64,000 bases of DNA from Pectinophora gossypiella (lineage: Eukaryota > Arthropoda > Insecta > Lepidoptera > Gelechiidae), in contig NC_065404.1 in the NCBI RefSeq assembly GCF_024362695.1, positions 8,968,604-9,032,603 on the forward strand. The letters run 5' to 3'. Position numbers and translations under genes: made by a program. The notes beneath the pieces are model-generated. The model was given only the letters and a program-made list of their open reading frames with translations. It had not been told where the DNA came from and searched no databases. Shown here piece after piece: positions 39,701 through 51,200 of the stretch (positions are counted from its first letter, which is position 1; each line of letters opens with the position of its first letter).

Positions 39701-42054
39701 AACGTGGAGATACTATGTAGGTAGGTGTTAGCGAGTATAGCTTCAGATATGGTCCCAAATGTAACATTACTAGGGAGCAACAGTATCCATTACGAATTAC
39801 CTTTAGATGAGTTTACTTCCAAAAGAGGTGGATTAATTTTTGAATGTCAATTGCGCTTAATTCCGACAATAGATTTACACATCACACAAATAAGATCTTA
39901 CAGTCACCCCTTAAGTTACTTTATAATTAAATTTAGACAAGTAATAATTATATTGTGCAACGCTAAATTTCTTATAATTTACAGTGTAAACTGCTTTTAC
40001 AGGCAGTAATAATGAAGAAGTTGTGAACATAGAAAGCTAGCTCTATATGCACCCGACATCTCCGATTCATATAAAGTACCTGCCTCTCTCATAATATATT
40101 ATAATATTACGTACGTATTTGATCACTCTTACTGCCCGGAACAGCTTGCACACAACGGCTAATTTCAGTGCCTAATTATAATAGGTACTAACGTTGACAT
40201 AGATTTTTGTAATTCTTAACCATAGACGCTCGAAATGCCCGAGGCCGTTTATCCTCGCGAAATTCTCGTTGGTTACTATGCGTCACATACTTGCGACAAA
40301 TGACAACATTCAAATAAGCTTACTTGTCGCCACATTATATTTTAAACTCCAACCAAGGGATTATTGTGGCAACTGATTACTAAACGTGCAGGACTGTCGA
40401 CAATGTTACATTGATATCGATTTATATATCATATTGAGTTACAACGATTACCTAACATCACGGCCTTGCCCCACGTACACACGGTGGTGCTACTACATCA
40501 ACGTCAAAAAGACAAACTGTCATATTAACACGATCACATATTTTTTTTAAACGATTCATTCCAAGGTTATCGATATACATTTACCGCTAAATCCAATTAT
40601 TTAAACTGGTACAAACACTAATGCTACCTAATACCTACATCACTCTCTCCCAGATAGTCCTATTGTTATGTGATCTAGATTATAAAAACGTACAATCGAA
40701 GAGGAACGACAATGATGCCAGAAAGTACTTATATCAAATGGGGGCTCACACTGTACTACGACAGTTATCATAAATACATTACACTTGACAAACTCATAAC
40801 ACATAATTTTGAACTTATCGAAGAAGCGCCAACGAAACTTACGGATTTATAGCATGCGATAACAAAAACTTGTTAGCAATTAAATGAAGATTTGATAATG
40901 GGAGTAGGTCTTTAGGTGGAATTTAAAATTCACCATAATATTATGAAATAAAAACAGGCTATATAAAGTATATATAGATTTATATACAAATAAAGGGTAT
41001 TAATAATAATTTGTTTTGGAGGATTGTATATAATCTGTATGTGATTATAACACTTGTCAAAGAAGTTAAAGTAAGGAGTTCGAGCTCGTTGGCTACAAAA
41101 ATAACTTCGTAAAATCATAGCGTAAGCTTTGTAAAGATTTAATCAATATCAAATAAAATATTAAAATCATTAAAAGTATATCTAAGACGTAACACAATGA
41201 AATATAACAGAATATTTACAATAAAGCAACAGCTATAATTTAACAACACATTATTTACACAAGTAAATATAATTTTCTCCGTCAGAGAAACCACTTCTTG
41301 ACAACTCACCATATACTATAATACAAATTACTTTAGTCATAACAGGTAACATCTGACTTTCGTACTATAATACATAACGTTCACAACGCCAACATAATGT
41401 GTTTATTTCTATACAATATTGCACGCGGTATATTTCTATTGTACATTGTGTAGGTATACTAGGCGCATGAGTCAATTATATTGTACAACACTTTTTTTTT
41501 CCGTCAAAGGAAGCTACCGTCGTATTTCGTATCGAACCGTACTATATCGTTAGAAAGACTATACAATAGACAATAAAGAAATAAGATCATTCTTAAAAAT
41601 CGTTCTCAAAGAACTTAAGACAAAACGTATGAATTAGGTATCATCAACGAAACGACTTTTACAACTCGAAAATATCACTAGCACTACTGTAGTCTAGCAT
41701 TTTAACACTCACTGTTTACGAGATGTAGGTGCGTGAACGCCAGCGCCGCCGGGAGCGGCGCAGATCACAGACCTAATATTCGTACTCACATCTCTAACAC
41801 AGTCACTGTTAAAAAGGCAAACTACAGACTACATTACGACATAGGTACTATAAGACATTCTATAAATACGTGTACTTAATTATACTCACTAATGTGAGGT
41901 TTACAGCCGCAGAGGTACCACGTAGACCGTAACACGGAACGACGACGTTCGTTACGATGGAATCTAAGTATCGTCGGTGATCGTCCATCAGAAACGGCGA
42001 GAAAGTAATAAATGCAAAAGTTCAGCGCAGGTCGGGAGTGGCGGGCGTGGCGGG
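36771..42054 (-). other. tai: Probable long 3' UTR of tai
   Basis: About 5.3 kb of AT-rich sequence without any recognisable repeat or coding exon follows the tai stop. Several AATAAA signals lie on the minus strand (TTTATT on plus); the last one considered is at 36771-36776. The true end could be anywhere before that. The lack of transposons, unlike the flanks, suggests a transcribed or constrained region. This is inference only. Confidence 0.3.
41743..41761. repeat. GC-rich perfect hairpin in the putative tai 3' UTR
   Basis: Seven-base arms (gcgccgc at 41743-41749 and gcggcgc at 41755-41761) around a 5-nt loop form a very stable stem in otherwise AT-rich sequence, about 300 bp after the tai stop. 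Confidence 0.6.
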
Positions 42055-42213
42055 TCACTGCGAGAGCAGCTTCTGCAGCAGCGAGGCCTTAGCCGCCGCC
42101 GCCGAGCCCTGCGCGCCCGCCGCAGCTGCCGCGCCCGCCGCAGCCGCCGCAGCCCGCGTCCCATCACCGCCCGCCGCCGGGGCCGCCTCCACCGAGCCCG
42201 CCTCCGTAGTATT
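42055..42213 (-). CDS. tai: tai exon p: C-terminal Ala-rich tail and terminal LXXLL
   Basis: Acceptor TATGGCACAG after a T/G-rich tract; 52 codons and TGA. An alanine-rich stretch is followed by KASLLQKLLSQ and the stop. LQKLL is at 42064-42078. A C-terminal LXXLL directly before the stop is also known from one vertebrate SRC-1 isoform. The run is so GC-rich that both strands are open; this frame is fixed by the cassette exon and the motif. Confidence 0.88.
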   Translation of the reverse strand, partial: NTTEAGSVEAAPAAGGDGTRAAAAAAGAAAAAGAQGSAAAAKASLLQKLLSQ

Positions 42214-45200
42214 CTGTGCCATACAAACACACATCAGTCCACTCCCGGCCGAATGTCTACGGCGAGCTAAAGTAAATGCTAAGCGCGACTACACGTGATC
42301 ACCCCTTCGAACACCGGCATTCGGTAGTGTTCGAATTCATCAATTTTGTATCACAAGCATTCATGCCACAATTTTTATCTACGAAGTCATATCAGTATTG
42401 TTAAATATAGATAAAATAGAGCATAGTTGCGCTTTGGCACTAATAATTATAATTATAAATGTACTTATTCTATAAATAAATTAAGCGAACATCACCCATA
42501 TTTAAATAGAATTATTACATAATAGAATATCGTACATAGAATGACATAATGTAGTGAGAACGATCGTAGTAACCGTCACATAAAGGTTACAACAAAGACG
42601 ATATTTTATGATCGTTAAATACAGAAACAATATAAACCCTAATAACATTAAATACAATCATTTATTTCAATATAACGTATAATTACCGTAAAACTTTTAT
42701 TCTAATTCCGCCTAATCGACGAGTTTATAAAATACAATACATAATAATGTATAAAGCCTGGTGATCTTTTAAAAGTATTTAAATAGGTTTGATTTGAGCA
42801 GAAAATATTTTTAAAAGCGAATTGAAGAATCATTGATCTAACTTACAAGAGGGGACCAAAACGTAATCCGAACGATAATTAAATTAAAATTTGAGATTTT
42901 TATAGTATTACAAACTGAATAGGGCAGGTGACAAGTGACGAAAAATTTACTTTATATTATTTACAAAATAAACAAATTTATAGCAGAATATGAAAACACA
43001 ATCGAATTTTGATGAAAAATTAAACAGTTACAACCGAGAAATGGAAACAGGAACTCGTGACGTCACATCACATATTCCACAAGGTACAATCGTCTACATA
43101 CAAATACCGTTTTGCTAGAACGGAACGAAGCATTGATTTTAACTATTAATCTCCGGTGTCACAAAAGAACAACTGATTTTCAGTATATGAAATAAAAAAA
43201 AAAATTTCAGTCACGTCAGTAGTTTGGTGAAAAGGAAAAAATATCATCTACCCTATTATGTAAAAAAATGAGAAGTAACAGCAAAGTTTATATAATTATT
43301 AATAAAACAAGAACATTACTTTTTGATCACCCTCAAATCTATTGAGAAGATTATCGACTGAAAGTTCGCGAATGTCACCATGCAATCGCTGGAATTATTT
43401 CTACGTAACTCAATCAAATAAATATTCCGTACGCTAGGACAACATTTCAGCGGCAAACAATAAGCAAACTATTGCAAAAACATAGGTAATCAAATCACAG
43501 TTGTATAGGTAGATAATATACAACGTCACAGAACCTTCACCATGTTTCAGTCTGGGCATGCGATTTGTCCCCAACGTTTTGTAACAAGCTTAAATCCGTA
43601 AGAAGTCCTAAAAGCGATCGTTTTATTATTTAGTTATTTAATTAATTACCTTTAGTAATATCTGAAAATGTATGCAGAATTTAAATAAGAGCAATAAAAC
43701 TGTATTAATGTTGCAAAAGTAATAATACTGGAAGCAACCGTCTTTTGCCCCAGTACCACATCGCGCGCGTTGTTATATGTGAATAATAGAATTGCGTTGT
43801 TGGTTCATAATATTAATATATTGCAAAGCACGCGATATGTGCGTTGCAGATGCGGGGCAGTTGTCGATTTAATGTTCTTATTTTTTAGAATGTTACTTGG
43901 TTTAGAATAATAAATAACGTTGAATTCTAACGTAATATAATACAGATTTATCACTCACTAGTATTCGCTAGTATAAGAAATATTAGACATCACATCACAA
44001 AAGCTTTTTTGAATAATTCTAGAAATGTACCAATGTATTTTTACGCCTTCAATCTTTTATATGGAGAATTTATGTTAAACTCATTAAAATGACATCAAAA
44101 GCTGCAACTTTGGCACATTTCTCTAAATCAGCATCTAAGTATCAAGATGATTGACTCGACAACACACGCAGAAGAGCAGACTCAATACGTAATAATCATA
44201 GGTAGGTCTACAAAAATAATGAAAACCGATACAAAAGTAGTGGAGTGACTAGATGAGAGGTCTCGCTGGTCGCGTCCCAAGCTTACCGGGGTGGTCTGTT
44301 GCGACTCCCACGAGCTAGCGGCCGCGGAGGGCGCTCGCGTCCCCAGCACACTGCCGCCACCTACGTACGTACACACGTATACATTGGCGGCGCCCGGGTC
44401 CGAGCAAGGGGCATTCTACGTACGGACATTGCACCCAACACTGTCCTACTGTTTTTCAGCCTGCACCTCAAATTATAATTTCTCTTTTCAAATTATTTTC
44501 TTCTGTTCGTTTAAAAATAAATACGAAACCTCAGTTCGGATAATCATCCTTCTGACTGAATATATTGCATGGTGATGCGATACCACTTATCCAGTAAGTA
44601 TATTATTATATTTAAACATCAAACATCTTATGGTAGGGTGTCAATTTCAATCAAACGACCACTTGCGTAGCTTTAGGGAGATTTTAAATCAGAAATGAAA
44701 AATACAGTAAGTTCGAATGGCATTCTTATTACGCAAGTGGTACAAGTTTGTGATGTTTCAACAATTGACTCTCGTGAATCATAATCTCTTATCTCGTAAC
44801 AATCATAAATAAGTCAAGTTAATTCCAACAGATTTGGTTCGGTTTTAACGTCAGTTAAAGTCGAGTCAAAAATGTGGTTCATAGTCAGAATAGAACAGTT
44901 ACAACGGTTATCGGGGGTGTACGTGGACAGAGGCGGCACTCACCAGGTGTGGGCATGTCGAAGGAGATGAGCGGGTCGAGGTCGGGCTGCGCATGCGCGT
45001 GCAGGTCGGGGCGGGAGCGCGCGCCCACGACGGCGCGCAGCTCGTTGCGCACGTACTCGCTCGTGGCGCCCGCGCCGCCGCCCGCGCCGCCCGTGCCGCC
45101 GCCGCCGCCGCCACTACCTGCGCCTGCACACGGACACTAGTTACAACTTCGGGACGCTTTAACGCGGGGCTCCTCCAGAACCGACCCTCGTCTATTATGC

Positions 45201-48200
45201 GAGTACATGTATAAAAACGTAAATTCTGGAAGACGAAGCCTGTTCGCATCGTGAATTTAATGTTTTACGAGAGCACTTTGGAAAGCTCCTGCGTAATTTT
45301 TAATGGCTATTCGGGTCACTGACAAGTTTCAAAGTTATCAAAAAAAAAAAAGGGAAAGGTAACAGACTGATCCAAACTGAAGTAATAAGTAATTCGAGTC
45401 TACATCGACCGTCACACTATTAATTAAATACTAATATACATTATTAGAAGTGAAGAATAGGCAAGGAGGTAAGCGAAATTTTTTAAGCGCAGAAAAGAAA
45501 TGTCATCATGCAGAGCGGTATTCAAGAGACTAAGATTATAAAAAACACTACCACCGTCCTCACACCGATATCTACTCGTCTTACCTTCCCATAACAAACG
45601 TATCATTCGAATAGAAATTGCATGAAAAATCTTAAAAAACAATCGATAAATATAAACGCTATCGCTAATTAAAACGATGTGTATCCCTGGAAAGGTGTAA
45701 AAAATTACAAATGCCAGTAAATTATGTTAACGTGAAAACCTCGTTCTACTTACTGTGCGATCAGGCATTAGAAAACAAAGGGAGACATAAACCGTAGCCA
45801 TCCGATCCATCGGATCAAACTCATAAAGAGCGTCCGTGCCTAACCTAGAAGGTAATGTAACATGGGAAATCTAAGTAGTGCAAGTACGGACCGCTCCCTA
45901 GTGCCAATAACAGAGGACAGGAGGTATGGGGTGTGGGGTGAGGGGTGTGGACAGTCGCGTCAGGGCGCGTTGCGGTACTCACAGGGCAGCTGGTGGTCGG
46001 GCGGCGCGTGGTGCGGGTGGTGCGGGTGCGGCGGGTGCGCGGGCAGCGGCGGCAGGTGCGGCCGGCGCGCGTACTCGCCGCAGTAGCCCGCGCCGCCCGC
46101 GCCCTCCTCGTAGTAGCCGCCCACTGCCACACAGCCGCGATATAATGCCATTCTCAACGCGCTCGCGCCGACACACCTACCTACTTCGATGCGCCCGACC
46201 CCTCGCGGCCGGCAAATCGCGTATTTGAAAGGCTCCGAAATCGGATCGAGGACGCGCGTTGGGACGTTTTTGCGCATCGTAAACCGGCCTCGGTTCGTTC
46301 CGCGATGTATTTATTCTACGAGCGACGACCCGAGGGTCGACGGTGGCTCCGCACCGCCGACGTTTCTTTGCCTCGGTTTCAAAATTTCGAATAGAAAAGC
46401 GATATCATGCAATTAGTCTGAGATTTCGGGCGGCTCGAACCCGAATCCGATAAATACGCTATCACTAATGTTCTACAGGGCATGCTGAAGAAATGTATGT
46501 TCTCAAAAGACATGCTTTCACGTAAAATAAAATCGTTTTGCGATGTCTATTATCTATTTCTACATTAAAAGAAAATTTTAGTAGGTTCAGTGAAAAAGCA
46601 GACCATACAAAAGATACCGTTGGATCAGACTGAATGCAACCTATGTCTAATTTTCATTGCACCACCGGAAGACATAATATTACTTATGCATACGTACCCT
46701 CGACTGCCATTGGTCATTTCGGAATTAAAATCATTAGATCGGATTCAAATTAGATTTTAGGCGGAAAAATACACATCACAGGTTTGAATTCAAATACATG
46801 ATTTCCATAAAACAAACTTAACGTCAGTGCACCCTCAACTACACAAATAGTATCTACTTATTGTTATTTTAGTAATTTAAGATTAGTTTACAAATTAGGG
46901 TCAATCCGCATGAAACTGCGGTCTAAGTTACTACTAAGTTACTTATGGGGGAAACGGGGTTGATGAATGGGTTTGATTGAGTGTATGTGAGGTGTGTGTG
47001 TGTAGTGTTTTACCTAGCTGCGGGCGCGGCGCGCGGAGGTAGGGCTGCGGCGTGAGCGGCGTGTGCAGCGCGGCGGGCGAGTGCGCGCCCGCGCCGCCGC
47101 CGTGCGTGTAGCCGCTCGCCGCTGACCCCTGCCACACCCGACATTAACATTACACCACTATACACTGTTACAACCTACGGACACTATCTTCGCCATACTT
47201 TTTGACCCGGAAACTTATTATTATAAGGTCGAATTTGTCCGCTATAGTTCTCCAACAGCCTCCGTGGTCGAGAACGTTGGGCTTACGTTCTGGAGGTCCG
47301 GGTTTGATTCCCGATGGGGACAATGTCGAAATCACTTTTTGATACTGTCCTTTGTTTGGAAAGGACATTTCAGGCTTGAATCACCTGGCTGTCCGGGAAA
47401 GTAAGATGGTTCCGTGCTCCGGAGATCACGTTAATCCGTAGGTTCAGGCTATTAGCCGTAATAAAAACACCTCTTTGGACCCGCAATGGAGTAGCGTGGT
47501 GGACGATGCTTCATACCCCCTCCGGTTGATTGAGGCTGTGCCCAGCAGAGAGACGTATACATATAGGCTGTTTATGTAAACACTTACACTTAATTGCCGA
47601 CTCAGCATTGGGTTTTGTTGCGGTGATGTTAATTTATTTGTACCATAATTTGAACCCATTTGATCTGTAAAATAAAGAAAAGTACCTACATGTAAATATG
47701 CAACAACGATACAAACTTTGGTAAAACGGCTACTAATCAATTCGTATCTTGAAGAACTTGTATTTAACACGGCGTTCGCCACACTATGCAATACCACTTA
47801 TGCCCCTTTCAACGTGAGAATAGAGTGACTTATCTCACGTCTCGTTCGTACTAAGCTGTGCACCGTTAGTGCCAAAGAGACATCTCTCTTCTCTTTCCCT
47901 CTAGGCGATGTACTATATCTCTGTCCTGCTGTAATTATAACCATTGCACATTAACTAGATACTCATCAAAGGAGTTCCGTAATAGCGAGATGTCTATATA
48001 ATTCGCGTGTATTATAGATTATTTAGATGATATTAAGCTCCCTGTGCCTTACTCCAAGTCTATTGACAATTGAGAGAGGCGACATCTTTCGAGACAAAAG
48101 CGAACTTCTTACCCCACGTAGCCATACTTTCCATCTCCTGACACATTTTCAACCACGTGAATATAGCCAACCAGCAGCCAGCAAATGCGGATTGCGCCAA

Positions 48201-51200
48201 CTTCGCTCCAAATATCAGGCGACGTCGCGCGAGTCCGCCATTTTCTTCATTGGCTTTTCGTTTTTCGAACAGCGCGGACGTAAACTCTTACAGTTTTTTA
48301 AATATCGAATACATTTTTCGTTATATTCTTTATAAAATTTTCAAGTAAATATTTTGTTACAAAATTTTAAAAGTTTCGTTAAAAGTCGCGTTAAAAGTTT
48401 ATTTTTGCGTAATTTTTGACGTGATGGATCCCCCACGTGGCGGAAGCGAATACGACGAGTCATCGCGGTCTTCATCTTCGAGCAGCGGCCGTCGAGGGCG
48501 GAAACGATCTCGCAGCCGCCGGAGACAGCACCACCGACGCCATCGATCATCAAAATCTCGGCTAAGTAGACTCGAATATGCTTTTGAAAAAATTAGCAAG
48601 GAGGTTTCTGAAATGCATGCTCACTTTATTTCGAATAGGGAGTCACACGATGGTGACGCTGTTCCGGGTATCGTTTCGAGTGACCTTGAGAGCACGTGCT
48701 CGAGAGTTGAACAGGGCGTCGTCACGGGAGAACAAAGCGTAGGAAAAAATATTGAACTAAAATTTGAAACTACCCTCAAAAATGAGACTACCCGTTCTTC
48801 GGAAGCTCATTTAGAGTTATTAAATAAATTGCAACATTTTGACTCCCCTGACTGGCATCAAGTTCGTTTCTCGGATGCGCAAAAACTGTACAATTCTACA
48901 CCAGGTTTTGTTGAACTCGAAAGTAATGACTTAATCAAATCTTTCGACCGTACTCGTGCCCTACAAATTTCAGAGCGGTCCATCGCCGCTATAACCCACG
49001 CGCTCATTATTCAATACGACTCCTTAAAGGAAGGGCTAAATATGTTGGTTTCTTGGTTAAATGATCAGGCTGAAATCACTGCGGACGCTATCTGCGATAA
49101 AATAAATGAAATCTTTACTAACGAAGAATCTACCTATTTAAAGGTCAATTTACATATCCTTCAGATGATTTGCGGACGACGTGCCGATATTATTCAGCAA
49201 CGGCGCGACGCTATTCTCACTTGTGTTCCAAACTTGTTCACACGGGAGTCTTTACGAAAAATTCCCCCCACAAATGAACATTTGTTCAATGAGGTGCAGC
49301 TCTCCGAGCTCATCTCCAAACATGGAGGCCTATTCAAGGTCTTCTCTCACCCGAAGTCTACGCAAGGCTCTACCAAACGCCCCCTTCCTGCGCAAGGAGG
49401 GAGTGCAACACGCAAACCTACGGCCCCCGTGCGCAACGGAGGAGCCCTCGGCCCTGCCCCCAGTACTTCCATACCTGCGCAAGGGAGGAAGCGGCAGGGG
49501 GAGAGTGCATTTCGCTCGCAAGCGAAGCGTGCAAAGCAATCGCTCTCCCGCAAGTCTCATCGGTACTCTGGCAGAAGGGACGATTGACAGTTCACATCAG
49601 ATTTTTCAAGCCGGCCAAATCAAACATCGGCTAGACGTTTGGAGGAGATTAGGAGCACCCCAGTACATATTAAACATAATTCAGGGTTATCGAATTCCTT
49701 TCCTTATAAAGCCCCCGTTAGTTCACCCGTCTCGCATACCTCAAAAACTTCACACCAAGTTGTCGCGAGATATGTTAATTCAAATAAATCTCTTAATAGA
49801 TCAGGGCGTATTGGAAAGAGCTCGCGTTTCTCCGAGCTTCATTTCCAACATGTTTCTAGTGAAAAAGAAAGGAATCGAAATGTCATATCGCCCAGTGTTC
49901 AATTTAAAATTTCTGAACAAGTTCGTACATGTTACCAAATTTCGTCTAGTGAACATGTACAGGGTGCCCGATTTCCTCCAACCTCAAGATTGGCTTACAA
50001 AAATCGACCTTTCGAATGCCTACTTCCACTTACCAATTTTGAACTCCCATCGACCTTTCTTAAGGCTAATGTTTGCGGAAAAGCTGTATCAAATGACATG
50101 TCTACCTTTCGGTCTCGCAACAGCGCCAAAGGTATTTGCCAGTCTAACGAATTGGATAGCCCAAATGCTTCGAGAACAAGGGGTGAGGATTATAGTCTAT
50201 TTAGACGACTTTTTAATTGCAAACCAGTCGAAGGAGACGCTACAGGACCATACCAATCTGGTTGTTCGGACCCTACAGGATCTGGGTTGGGCAGTGAATT
50301 TCCAAAAGTCCATTTTGAATCCACAAAAATCCATCGAGTACCTGGGAATAAAGTGGGATACTTGGCTGAACCGCAAGGAGCTTCCCCGGGACAAGTTAGT
50401 CGGTGTGAAAGGCAAGACAGAGAAGATGCTTCGCTCAAAGGCTGTGTCTCTGAAAGCAGTACAGAGTATTCTTGGTTTATGGAATTTTTCCAGCTTTGTA
50501 GTCCCAAGAGGACGCCTAAATGCGCGGGCGTTATTAAAATTATTGCATCGAATGACTCTTTTAAATCTCAGAGTGATAAAATTACCTTTCAGTGCTTGTC
50601 AAAATCTAGAATGGTGGCTTCTCAATCACAGAACCTCTTCACAAATTCACTTCCCACCTCCAAACTTTTACTTGGCCACGGATTCGTCGAGTCAAGGTTG
50701 GGGCGCGCAGCTCAACACGGAAACTTTATCAGGAAGGTGGTCGAAGGAAGAAACGTTTTTTCACGGCAATATTTTAGAGATGTTAGCGATTGTACGGGTT
50801 TTACAGCTGAAAGGGGCGATGATGCAGAACTCAAGTCTACTTGTACAAAGCGACAACCGAACTGTTGTAGCTTACCTGCGGAACGAAGGCGGCACGAAGT
50901 CGGAGTCCCTTCTCGATCTCACTTACAAGGTTCTAGGCGAACTAGATCGTCATCATATTCATATGACTGTGTATCACATTCCAGGTCGTTACAATTACGT
51001 AGCCGATCGACTTTCGAGAGCAGATTCGACCTCAGAATGGCATCTTTTGAGCCCCTTAACCTCCGAGGTTTTTCGTCTTTGGGGCGTACCCCAGGTAGAC
51101 CTCTTTGCGTCCCGAAGGGCACATGTAGTTCCGTCGTACGTGACGTTAGAAATAGCGGATCCGAAAGCTCTTTTCATAAACGCTTTCAGTCGGATATGGG

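Noticed and set aside
41977..42298. Arg- and Ala-rich frames on both strands
   Set aside because: Shadows of the GC-rich last tai exon; the splice phase and the LXXLL motif fix one frame.
49639..51036. Long open frame overlapping the DIRS RT
   Set aside because: No domain resemblance before the recombinase part; the coding signal there belongs to the RT frame.
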